Origin: an uncultured Candidatus Woesearchaeota archaeon
GTDB lineage: Archaea > Nanobdellota > Nanobdellia > Woesearchaeales > 21-14-0-10-32-9
Assembly: GCA_903891505.1 (NCBI GenBank)
Contig: CAITEO010000017.1
Span: forward strand, 1-18,955
Direction: 5' to 3'
DNA: 18,955 nt
Under the pieces are notes generated by a model that was not told the origin of the DNA, did no database searches, and was given only the letters and a program-made list of their open reading frames with translations. Every line of letters begins with the position of its first letter. Positions within the stretch are counted from its first letter, which is position 1. Positions 12,115 through 18,816 of this stretch are shown in pieces. Position numbers and translations under genes: made by a program.

Positions 12115-13329
12115 TTAATTATTATTTAAGCTATATTTTATTTTTTCAGGAGTGATTGTCCTAGATGTCAAAGGCCAATCTTTTGGAATGTATACGCAGT
12201 GATTCTTTTTTTCTGCTATGTACATATTCGCAACTACCTCAACAAGATCATTATGCAGCAATCTATTATACTTAACTAATTCCTCAAGCAGCCTATCTTT
12301 CTCTGATCCTTGAACATGAAAAAGAACACCAATTTGGTTCTCAGCATTCTGGTGTTCTCCCATCACAATAAAATATGGATAATCTCCCTCGAGAATATTA
12401 TCAGATTGTTTCAATTTATGTTTTGGCAAACGTATAGGAAACCCAACAGGAATACAATCAGCACTAGATGTGCAATCAATTCCATTATACTTTGCCAAAC
12501 TATCAATATTAACTTGTTCATTACAATATTTTGATACAATATTACTTAAAGACATCTCGGAGGGAGCAGGCACCCAAAATACATCATTATTTATTCTGCG
12601 CTCCGAATCATTTTCATTGCTAATATTTCTAATAGTAATATAATTTACCTGTAAATTATTTATTGTTCTTTGCTCTTTTTTTCTTACATCTTTATTTATT
12701 GGACTAATTACAGTTGCGTTTTTATTCATTTCTTTTGCTAGTTTCTTGTCAATGTGCGACTTTATCTCTTTTTCTTCAGATGCAGGCAAATATTTATTTG
12801 CACTACCATCAGCATAAGTAGCTGCAATATTACTTGTACTCACAAGAATTTCTTTTTTTTGTTGTGAGAATATATTCTTCTCTTCGCTAAGTTTTCTTAA
12901 ATAATCCCTAGAACATATTACACTATCAAGCTGTTTCTTTAATTCATAGTTTTTGTGCTGCAATAATTTATTATTATTTTTTATCTCGTAGTTGTTATTG
13001 ACGCTTGTCTTGATATCAACATACTCTTTTTTTGCAGCACCTATTGTAGACAAATATGCTTTTTCTACTTTATCTCCCTGACATTTATAGAGGATAAGAC
13101 CTGCGAGAGTAGCATAGAGCAGGCCTTTCCTTATTTTTGTTGGGGGATCTCCTAAAATCTTTTTTTTAATTCCTGAATACAAAGCAAAGAATGTTAATCC
13201 TGCAATTGCTAGAACATTCATAATAGAGTCCATCTTCCTACTTCGATGCATATGCTCCACGTACTCAGGTTTTTCTTTTAATTCATTAATTCTGTTCTCT
13301 AAATCTTCAATATTATTTTCTTCAGTCAC
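12115..13329 (-). CDS. Membrane-anchored protein with two LysM-like domains
   Basis: The 404 residues arrange as a charged N-terminal helix (1-30), two hydrophobic segments (about 36-53 and 68-83), a coiled-coil-like region (85-160), a polar linker, and a C-terminal region resembling LysM: MSLSNIVSKYC...IDSLAKYNGI...IPVGFPIRLPK (about 258-303) and a weaker second unit, LLEELVKYNRLL...CVYIPKDW (about 318-387). LysM domains usually bind glycans such as cell-wall polymers. The first unit has an insert with two cysteines (CTSSADC). Translation starts at GTG 13329 inside a GTGA overlap with the upstream gene's stop, behind an internal GAGG. Family assignment is by pattern only. Confidence 0.6.
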   Translation of the reverse strand: MTEENNIEDLENRINELKEKPEYVEHMHRSRKMDSIMNVLAIAGLTFFALYSGIKKKILGDPPTKIRKGLLYATLAGLILYKCQGDKVEKAYLSTIGAAKKEYVDIKTSVNNNYEIKNNNKLLQHKNYELKKQLDSVICSRDYLRKLSEEKNIFSQQKKEILVSTSNIAATYADGSANKYLPASEEKEIKSHIDKKLAKEMNKNATVISPINKDVRKKEQRTINNLQVNYITIRNISNENDSERRINNDVFWVPAPSEMSLSNIVSKYCNEQVNIDSLAKYNGIDCTSSADCIPVGFPIRLPKHKLKQSDNILEGDYPYFIVMGEHQNAENQIGVLFHVQGSEKDRLLEELVKYNRLLHNDLVEVVANMYIAEKKNHCVYIPKDWPLTSRTITPEKIKYSLNNN

Positions 13330-13640
13330 TTTGATTCCTCTGATTTCTGCAGTGCAGTGTATTGTTTTCTTTCAGCGCCCATTATCTTATCACCGAACAT
13401 ATACCCTGCTGCTGCAGCAATAGCTGAAGCTGTCAACTTGTTTTTTGTTATCTTGCCATCCTGTGTTTTGCTGAGGTTAGAAAACTTTTGATAAACCTCA
13501 GGTCCTTTGTATGCTGCAAGAAGTCCAGCGCCTATACCTATGAGTGCTCTTTTTGCACTATCATCTTTGTAATCTTTAGCTTTCTTCATAATCCAATATG
13601 TAGTTCCTCCAAGCAATAAATACTCCCACAGCTCAACCAT
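13326..13640 (-). CDS. Small membrane protein, first gene of the LysM-like operon
   Basis: A 104-aa protein with three short hydrophobic, Gly/Ala-rich stretches (LLLGGTTYWIM near the N-terminus, ALIGIGAGLLAAY about 32-44, and TASAIAAAAGYMFGDKIMG about 70-88) separated by charged segments. Function unknown. GGAGGGG 4 nt before the ATG is the strongest ribosome-binding site in this area. Its TGA stop overlaps the GTG start of the next gene (GTGA), indicating coupled translation. The Ala/Gly-rich helix plus Lys pattern loosely recalls the two hydrophobic segments of the downstream protein, so the two may associate. Confidence 0.75.
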   Translation of the reverse strand: MVELWEYLLLGGTTYWIMKKAKDYKDDSAKRALIGIGAGLLAAYKGPEVYQKFSNLSKTQDGKITKNKLTASAIAAAAGYMFGDKIMGAERKQYTALQKSEESK

Positions 13641-13651
13641 TTTACCCCTCC

Positions 13652-13669
13652 GATTTCAAATATGAAATC
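13652..13669. promoter_or_regulatory. Inverted repeat upstream of the LysM-like operon
   Basis: GATTTCA-AATA-TGAAATC is a perfect 7+7 repeat just upstream of the GGAGGGG site. A TATA-like AATTTAAG (minus strand, about 13691-13699) would place transcription start inside it, so it could be an operator or a 5' stem of the mRNA. Confidence 0.45.
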
Positions 13670-13938
13670 CTAAACTAAGTATGCATGGTGCTTAAATTCC
13701 CTGTCGGTTTTATTCTCGCAAAGATTACGCCTTAAAGCAAAAAATGAACTAAAAAATGAAGAAAACAGTAATGTGTTTTCTGCACAAGAAAATCGTTAAT
13801 TTTTTGCGCAGTTAAGCATATGCTTAACTTGCATCCAGAAAATCTGTAAAAATAAATCTTCTCAAGTTTATATTAAATTATCTTCGCTAACGCACAATAA
13901 ATTTAAAGAAAAAAACTAAATTAAAAAAATAATAGTAA
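13670..13938. other. Intergenic region with hairpin and palindrome
   Basis: No gene is visible on either strand. Besides the operon promoter it holds an 8-bp hairpin, AGAAAACA-GTAATG-TGTTTTCT (13760-13781), and the perfect palindrome at 13810-13829, about 28 nt apart. Confidence 0.6.
13810..13829. repeat. Perfect 20-bp palindrome
   Basis: AGTTAAGCATATGCTTAACT reads the same on both strands with no spacer. Its form suits a dimeric regulator site rather than an RNA hairpin, since there is no loop. It lies between the LysM-like operon and the winged-helix gene. Confidence 0.75.
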
Positions 13939-14211
13939 TTAAAGCGTGTTCTTTATCGCATTTATTTTTTCTGCAACTTCTGTTCCTTTCTTTGTTAGAG
14001 TTACTATTTTTAATCTACCTTGCTTCTTGAAGTCCACCAGACCTGCTTTTTGCATATCCATAAGAACTTTAACTATATAGCTATATGTTCCATCGATAAC
14101 TTTAGCGAGCGAGGAAGCATACATTTCTGTATTGCTGTTTTTCAGTGCGACTAACATCATTGCAGGTTTTTCCCTGAAGATTGCATTAAAAATTGTCTTG
14201 TTCTTTGCCAA
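13939..14211 (-). CDS. Winged helix-turn-helix regulator
   Basis: A 90-aa protein that is essentially one winged helix domain: IFNAIFREKPAMMLVALK (helix 1), EMYASSLAKVIDGTYSYIVKVLMDMQKAGLVDF (HTH), then a GRLKIVTLTKKGTEVAEKI wing and terminal helix, as in MarR/ArsR-like archaeal regulators. The frame extends to ATG 14229, but a GAGGGGGG ribosome-binding site lies within those extra codons (14216-14223), so translation more likely starts at the TTG at 14211, giving M-AKNKTIFNAI. Operator-like repeats overlap its TATA box, suggesting autoregulation. Confidence 0.8.
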   Translation of the reverse strand: MAKNKTIFNAIFREKPAMMLVALKNSNTEMYASSLAKVIDGTYSYIVKVLMDMQKAGLVDFKKQGRLKIVTLTKKGTEVAEKINAIKNTL

Positions 14212-14250
14212 ATTTCCCCCCTCATACAATCAATAATAAATTTGTTCACA

Positions 14251-14275
14251 TATACACTGTATAAACATTGTTTAT
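14251..14275. promoter_or_regulatory. Promoter and operator-like repeats of the winged-helix gene
   Basis: Two overlapping inverted repeats, TATACA-C-TGTATA (14251-14263) and ATAAAC-ATT-GTTTAT (14261-14275), cover the minus-strand TATA box TTTATACA (14258-14265). TGTTCA occurs as a direct repeat at 14243-14248 and 14275-14280. This suits a site bound by the adjacent regulator. Confidence 0.5.
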
Positions 14276-14546
14276 GTTCAAATACCTATAAACGAAAGAT
14301 AGTATCTCTTTATATACTTTTCTTTTCTCGACTATAAACTAAAAATAAAATCAGAAACGGAAGCGAAAAACTGCTAGAAACCATAATGAGCTTCGTAAAG
14401 CACTAAATAAAAATAAAATTAAACTGCGCAAAATAATCAATAAAATAAACAACTATAAAAAATAATGTACACAACCAACATCAAATCAATCTCCACTATA
14501 AAATAGTCATAAATATTTATCTACTCTCAACTTGATTTTATTGTCT
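14276..14546. other. Intergenic region with an orphan TATA and a stem-loop
   Basis: No protein gene is visible. A plus-strand TTTATATA (14309-14316) would start transcription near 14341. Downstream a stem with one bulge, ACGGAAGC (14357-14364)/GCTTCGT (14390-14396), could belong to a small RNA. A second TATA-like stretch (CATAAATATTTAT, 14508-14520) serves the next gene. Confidence 0.3.
14508..14520 (+). promoter_or_regulatory. Promoter (TATA) of the channel-like gene
   Basis: CATAAATATTTAT lies about 27-33 nt before ATG 14547, favouring a leaderless start there over the TTG at 14532. Confidence 0.5.
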
Positions 14547-15371
14547 ATGGCAGGCGGAAAGATAACTATAACTAGAGAAGAGACAGATGCCTTAACAAGA
14601 AAGTTCACAATTCTTACAACAGTTTTTATTGCACTCTTCATATTCGGCACGCTTCTCGTCCTTGCTATGAAAAAATTCACCCTCATTGATGCAGTAGTAT
14701 ATAATCTAGAAGCATTGGCATTCATGGTGCATGAACCTGCAGGATTTCTCAAAGCATTTCAGATATTTATGTCCATAATAGGAGGATTTCTCATATGGTG
14801 GGTGCTTTGGAATTTATTTGATCTTGTTTTCGATGATAGTTTCATGGATTATCTAACTGATGTAAAAATACACGAGAGGTTGAAACATATGAAAAATCAT
14901 TATGTCATAGTAGGCGGCGGGAAAGTCGGAGACGAACTCGCAAACAGACTCGCGTCTGAACAAAAACAATTTGTCATCATAGAACCTGATCCTGAAAGAG
15001 TAAAATCTCTAAAAGGTGAAAAATTCACAGTAATAAAAGGAGATCCAACAGACATCGATGTTCTAAGAAAAGTCAAATTGCAAGACGCTAAAGTGTTATT
15101 TATTGCATCTCACAACACGGAGAAAAATCTTTTAATAGCCTTACTTGCAAAAGAAATCAATCCTCACTTGAACATACTTGCAAGAGCTGACAATGCGAAC
15201 GTGATGAACATACTTGAGAAAGCAGGCGTTAGAAAAGTAGTCATTCCAGAAATTGCAATAGTTGATCAGTTCATGATAGATCTTGATGCGACTGAGCAAG
15301 ATAATAGGGCGATGAAGAAAGAGATCGAGAACATTGTGAAGGATGCAAAGACAGTTGATGTGCTAAAGTAA
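14547..15371 (+). CDS. Two-TM RCK/TrkA_N protein without a K+ selectivity filter
   Basis: Layout as in MthK-type potassium channels: TM1 (about 21-42), a pore-loop position, TM2 (about 69-96), then an RCK Rossmann domain (NHYVIVGGGKVGDELANRL, GGGKVG at 123-128; VIIEPDPERV; VIKGDPTD; LFIASHNTEKNLLIALLAKE). RCK domains sense NAD(H), nucleotides or Ca2+ and gate transport. The loop between the TMs reads LEALAFMVHEPAG where channels have TVGYGD, so it is unlikely to conduct K+ selectively. The RCK C-terminal ligand domain is also reduced. It may be a sensor, a subunit of another transporter, or a degenerate channel. Confidence 0.8.
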   Translation: MAGGKITITREETDALTRKFTILTTVFIALFIFGTLLVLAMKKFTLIDAVVYNLEALAFMVHEPAGFLKAFQIFMSIIGGFLIWWVLWNLFDLVFDDSFMDYLTDVKIHERLKHMKNHYVIVGGGKVGDELANRLASEQKQFVIIEPDPERVKSLKGEKFTVIKGDPTDIDVLRKVKLQDAKVLFIASHNTEKNLLIALLAKEINPHLNILARADNANVMNILEKAGVRKVVIPEIAIVDQFMIDLDATEQDNRAMKKEIENIVKDAKTVDVLK

Positions 15372-15383
15372 AAATATAAAAAG

Positions 15384-15517
15384 CGCCACGACCCGGATTT
15401 GAACCGGGAATTCCTTACGGAACAAGCTCGCTGAAAATTAACCTAGTTCCAGGCCTACGCTCTCAAAAAATCTCTGACTTTTGAGAATTGCGCAATACCA
15501 GGTTATGCGATCGTGGC
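15384..15517 (-). tRNA. Intron-containing tRNA with long variable arm, probably Leu (CAA)
   Basis: Acceptor GCCACGA pairs with TCGTGGC, the D arm is GCA...CCTGGT...TGC, and the T arm is CCCGG-TTCAAAT-CCGGG. A variable arm TTCC-GTAA-GGAA marks a Leu/Ser-type tRNA. The best reading has loop CTCAAA|A with anticodon CAA and an intron of about 51 nt (15429-15479) after position 37; mature length would be 83 nt. The intron contains a TCTCAAAA/TTTTGAGA hairpin with the exon edge. In this reading the anticodon stem (CAATT/GCTTG) has one T-C mismatch and the discriminator is G rather than the A usual for archaeal tRNA-Leu, so isotype and splice sites are uncertain. CCA is not encoded. Confidence 0.7.
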
Positions 15518-15587
15518 ATGAGTTTAACGAATGACATGGTCGCGACCACTAAGCTTTGCTTAGGGTGTATGCGATCGTGGCATAAGT
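15504..15587. repeat. 20-bp direct repeats duplicating the tRNA 5' end
   Basis: TATGCGATCGTGGCATRAGT occurs at 15504-15523 and 15568-15587 with one mismatch. It covers the first 14 nt of the tRNA and 6 nt upstream. The 44 nt between hold a perfect 12-bp palindrome TGGTCGCGACCA (15537-15548) and a CTAAGC-TTT-GCTTAG hairpin (15549-15563). This resembles a small palindromic insert flanked by a long target duplication. Confidence 0.7.
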
Positions 15588-15604
15588 GAAAAGAATCTTA
15601 GTTA

Positions 15605-15614
15605 TTTTATAAAA
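15605..15614 (-). promoter_or_regulatory. Promoter (TATA) of the intron-containing tRNA
   Basis: TTTTATAAAA lies about 28 nt upstream of the outer copy of the tRNA 5' end but about 92 nt upstream of the intact tRNA, so the transcript would begin with the duplicated piece. Confidence 0.45.
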
Positions 15615-15640
15615 GTGATGGTTTTTTAAGACCAGCAACA

Positions 15641-17821
15641 TTATTTCTCAACAAGCTCTGCATCTTCAACAATGAGTGTTGCTGTGTTTTTATCCTCAAC
15701 TTCAATTCTAGTCTTTTTCAACACAATTCGCTCTTTGAAAAATGGCGCATCAAGTACAAGCGACTCGTATTCTCCTCCTTCACCAGCGACGTTAAAACCA
15801 ATTTTCGCATTCAACTCTAGAAGTTTGTTAATTTCAGTTTGAGTTATTATTTTACCAAGCCACTCTTTTGTTAATCCTTCTGCAGCAATTTTTACAATGC
15901 AAAACTTAATTCCGCGCGCAAGCAAAACTTCTAGTTCTTTATCTTGAGGCATGTGCCACATTGGAGAAAAACATTTTATTCCTAGTTCGTCGCAGATTTT
16001 CTCAATTCTATCCCTCTGATAATGAGAGAACAAAGCGCCCGTAACAATTCCCTCTATATCGTATTTCTCAATCGCAACAATTATTGCTTTTCGCAAATCC
16101 TTAAGTTCATCTTCTTTTTCGCCAAGAGTCTCTTGTAAAATTAGCGGTCGCATAGCGCTTTGCGCCTGGAGTTTTGCTAAATCAACATTCGGTCCGTGAT
16201 ACATATACGAATCTGCATTCTTGCTTTTGATTGTTATGAAACATTCAACTGAATAATTCTGATCGAGCATTAATTGCGCAGCGAGAACTGAATCTTTTCC
16301 GGTGCTAAGTAAAACACCAAGGCGCACGTTTCCCTCGTCGTGAAATTGCTTCAAGTATTCAGGTCTTGATTTCTTCTCGCGGTTCGCAAGCTTTTGTATC
16401 GCCTTATCAAAATTACTTCCGTATTGCGCAGCGACTTTTTTACGGAACGAAAATTCCTCTAGAAGTCCGCACTTGAGTGCTATTTTTCTGAGGAGCAATT
16501 TGTCATGCGCAAGATCGCTGCTCTCGCCCTTATTTTTCTTTTTAGTTTCATCTTCAAGTTTCATTTCTTCAGGAACAGTTAAAGAATATTTAATTAAATC
16601 TAAATCTAAATATGGCGCTCGAAGTTCTATTGTTTGGCTCATCATTATTACGTCGTCGCGATAAAGATCGCGCTCATACATTTTTCTAAATCCTGCGAGA
16701 CATTCTTCGTTGATTTGAACTCCTTGTTTATGTCGCCTGTATCCTGCAAATAAATCTTCGCTTCCAATCCCTGAAAATAAAATCTGAATTCCGTCGCGTT
16801 TTGCTTGCTCGGCAGCCAAGTACATTGTGAGACCGACACTTACTTTTGTAACATTATTATCCTCTATTAAGTGCATAACTTTCTTTAAGTATTCTGGAAC
16901 TTGCTCAAGATTTATCTCGACAAATCTCAAGTCTAAATCTAGTTCTTTCGCGATTTTCTCTGCCCAAGGCTTATCTTTGCTATTGCTAAGTCCCTCTTCT
17001 TTCATGAATGCAAAATAACAAGTAAATAAAACATTCATCTTCTTTAACATAAGTGCAATAAATGCTGAATCTACTCCGCCCGAGAATAAAAGACCTATTT
17101 TTCTATTTTTTGGGATTCTTTTTTTTATTGCCTCCATCAACAATTGTTCTGTTTTTTTAAATACTTGTTTTTCATCATCGTCTGTTTTTCCTGTTTTGAA
17201 AAACTCCTTGTAATTTCTAGATAAATGATTTTCAACTATATCATACACGAGAAGATGCCTCGGATTTAATTCAAATATTTTATTTTTCTCAAGCCCCGCA
17301 CCTATTAGCGCTTTTTTTTCTGACGCAAAAGCAAATCCTTCCTTGTCTTTATCAAAATAAATCCAGAGCGGACGTTCGCCAATAATGTCTCTTGATAAAA
17401 ATATTTTTCCTGTTTTTCTATTCCATAAAACAAACGCATAAACTCCATCGAGTTCTTCAATCGTTTCCATTAAATCGTGCGATGTATAAAGAAGTTTGAA
17501 TAAAGTCTCTGCATCATTGTTCGTAGAAATTTTATGTTTCGCGTTTAATTCTTCCCAGTTGTAAATCTCGCAGTTCGTCGCAAAAACAAAATCAACTTCA
17601 GAAGTCTTCTTCGCTAGTGGTTGAGGAACGACGTTGTTCATCGCATGGAGTGCATGTCCAATTGCGTTCGTCGTCTCTCCCTCGATTGCTTCGTTCAAGA
17701 ACACGTCGAATGCATCTGCGTAGCCATATGCATCGCGTCCTCGATGTTTAATTATTTCGAGTCCTTCTTCTACTTTGATTTTCGCATCCTGCATGTTGAA
17801 GAATCCAATTATTCCGCACAT
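15641..17821 (-). CDS. asnB/dph6: Fusion: glutamine-hydrolysing asparagine synthase-like + diphthine-ammonia ligase
   Basis: Three modules in 726 residues. A class II glutamine amidotransferase begins at MCGIIGFF (catalytic Cys2) with HRGRDAYGY and ends near 200. An asparagine-synthase ATP-pyrophosphatase follows with PP-loop LLFSGGVDS (244-252) and GSEDLFAGY (353-361). A Dph6/ATP_bind_4 domain covers about 500-726, with a second PP-loop STGKDS (506-511), HYQRDRIEKI and GEGGEYES (680-687). Dph6 amidates diphthine on EF2 to diphthamide with ATP and ammonia. The fusion suggests glutamine-derived ammonia is used for that step; an asparagine role may persist. A TATA box (17844-17851) is about 27 nt before the ATG: leaderless. 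Dph2, acting earlier in the pathway, is truncated at 2050-2310. Confidence 0.92.
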   Translation of the reverse strand: MCGIIGFFNMQDAKIKVEEGLEIIKHRGRDAYGYADAFDVFLNEAIEGETTNAIGHALHAMNNVVPQPLAKKTSEVDFVFATNCEIYNWEELNAKHKISTNNDAETLFKLLYTSHDLMETIEELDGVYAFVLWNRKTGKIFLSRDIIGERPLWIYFDKDKEGFAFASEKKALIGAGLEKNKIFELNPRHLLVYDIVENHLSRNYKEFFKTGKTDDDEKQVFKKTEQLLMEAIKKRIPKNRKIGLLFSGGVDSAFIALMLKKMNVLFTCYFAFMKEEGLSNSKDKPWAEKIAKELDLDLRFVEINLEQVPEYLKKVMHLIEDNNVTKVSVGLTMYLAAEQAKRDGIQILFSGIGSEDLFAGYRRHKQGVQINEECLAGFRKMYERDLYRDDVIMMSQTIELRAPYLDLDLIKYSLTVPEEMKLEDETKKKNKGESSDLAHDKLLLRKIALKCGLLEEFSFRKKVAAQYGSNFDKAIQKLANREKKSRPEYLKQFHDEGNVRLGVLLSTGKDSVLAAQLMLDQNYSVECFITIKSKNADSYMYHGPNVDLAKLQAQSAMRPLILQETLGEKEDELKDLRKAIIVAIEKYDIEGIVTGALFSHYQRDRIEKICDELGIKCFSPMWHMPQDKELEVLLARGIKFCIVKIAAEGLTKEWLGKIITQTEINKLLELNAKIGFNVAGEGGEYESLVLDAPFFKERIVLKKTRIEVEDKNTATLIVEDAELVEK

Positions 17822-17843
17822 AACGAGAAGAAAAGAACATTCA

Positions 17844-17851
17844 ATTAAAAA
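17844..17851 (-). promoter_or_regulatory. Promoter (TATA) of asnB/dph6
   Basis: TTTTTAAT on the minus strand, about 27 nt before ATG 17821; no ribosome-binding site between. Confidence 0.5.
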
Positions 17852-17878
17852 GTTTGAGGTTGATTTATTCTTCGTAAT

Positions 17879-18370
17879 TCACTTTTCCATTTTCTTTCTC
17901 AGCTTTGATGACTTATAAATATTAGGTTTATGTGAACTCTTGAATCTAACTATTCTCGTCTTTATACCTCTATTCTCTAGTTCGCGTTTGAGTCCTTTCG
18001 TGAATGCCATTTGATCATAGCCAAGACAAATAACATCGGGACGCACTTGTTCTATCATCTCAAACTTATTATTGAGGCTGCCAAGATATGCTTTGTAAAC
18101 AACATCAATATTATTGACCATAACAAGACGTTTTTTTTCAGAGTACATAGGAGGTCTACCTTTGACCTCTATTACAGTATCATCTCTTGCTACAACAACA
18201 TAAAGTTTTTTTCCGTATTTTCTAGCTTTATCAAAGTGATAATTGTGTCCAGGATGTAAAATATCAAAAGTTCCAAAGACAAGAACTCTCTCTGAAAGTT
18301 CCTTTGTTTTTTTTTCTTGCGACTTAATAGACCTAAACCTAGTAAATTTTCCTGTCTTGTTAGATTTCAT
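17879..18370 (-). CDS. ribL: Archaeal FAD synthetase (RibL-type)
   Basis: RibL transfers AMP from ATP to FMN to give FAD. This 163-aa protein shows the cytidylyltransferase-fold signature VFGTFDILHPGHNYHFDKA (HxGH = HPGH), then LYVVVARDDTV, a GRPPMYSEKKRLVMVNNI segment and PDVICLGYDQMAF, as in archaeal RibL (usually about 150 aa). A basic N-terminal extension of about 25 residues precedes the domain. A CTP-dependent nucleotidyltransferase of the same fold is possible, but the LGYDQ end favours RibL. TATA at 18393-18399 is about 26 nt before the ATG, so it is leaderless. It ends in TGA. Confidence 0.87.
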   Translation of the reverse strand: MKSNKTGKFTRFRSIKSQEKKTKELSERVLVFGTFDILHPGHNYHFDKARKYGKKLYVVVARDDTVIEVKGRPPMYSEKKRLVMVNNIDVVYKAYLGSLNNKFEMIEQVRPDVICLGYDQMAFTKGLKRELENRGIKTRIVRFKSSHKPNIYKSSKLRKKMEK

Positions 18371-18392
18371 AATGAATAGCTCTAATCAGTTG

Positions 18393-18399
18393 TTTATAT
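18393..18399 (-). promoter_or_regulatory. Promoter (TATA) of ribL
   Basis: ATATAAA on the minus strand, about 26 nt before ATG 18370; no ribosome-binding site between. Confidence 0.5.
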
Positions 18400-18486
18400 T
18401 TCTTATGAAATAATTATTAAACCTTATTCGATGAATAAATAAAGAAACAAAAAACTAGTTGTAACATCATCAATATACATTATTGT

Positions 18487-18816
18487 TTAGAGCCCCCAAA
18501 ATTTTTTCTTCTGCTCCTGCGTCCCTATTTGTTTTGTGAATTGTTCGAATTCATCTTTCATAGTGGCAACAGCGAGGTTAATTTGTTTAAGTGTCTTTAG
18601 TGTTTCCTCTTTATTCTTATCAGCCATTGCCTTAGATAAAGATGTCACGAGCTCACTCATGTTCTTGTTTAGCTGTGCGCAATAAATAAAGTAGTGATCG
18701 AAATCTAAAGGATAATTTCTCAAGGACTGTGCCATAACTAGTGCTTGGCTCATTTCTCCTTTCTCTACTAAGTCTCCTATTAATTTTACCTGTTCCATAA
18801 ACGTAGGAATTGTCAT
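18487..18816 (-). CDS. Small all-helical protein, unknown function
   Basis: I do not recognise this 109-aa protein. It appears entirely helical, with a first helix pair (FMEQVKLIGDLVEKGEMSQALVMAQSLRNY) that resembles one TPR-like unit, then Lys/Glu-rich amphipathic helices to a KKKFWGL end. No membrane segment or signal peptide is seen. AGGAG lies 6 nt before the ATG, and a second AGGAGA occurs about 20 nt further upstream in the leader. Confidence 0.7.
   Translation of the reverse strand: MTIPTFMEQVKLIGDLVEKGEMSQALVMAQSLRNYPLDFDHYFIYCAQLNKNMSELVTSLSKAMADKNKEETLKTLKQINLAVATMKDEFEQFTKQIGTQEQKKKFWGL

Noticed and set aside
14212..14229. Upstream ATG start for the winged-helix gene
   Set aside because: Those codons contain the GAGGGGGG ribosome-binding site, and the ATG is too far from TATA for a leaderless start.
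15568..15587. Second tRNA gene at the repeated 5' end
   Set aside because: Only the first 14 nt of the tRNA are present; no anticodon or T arm follows before the intact gene.
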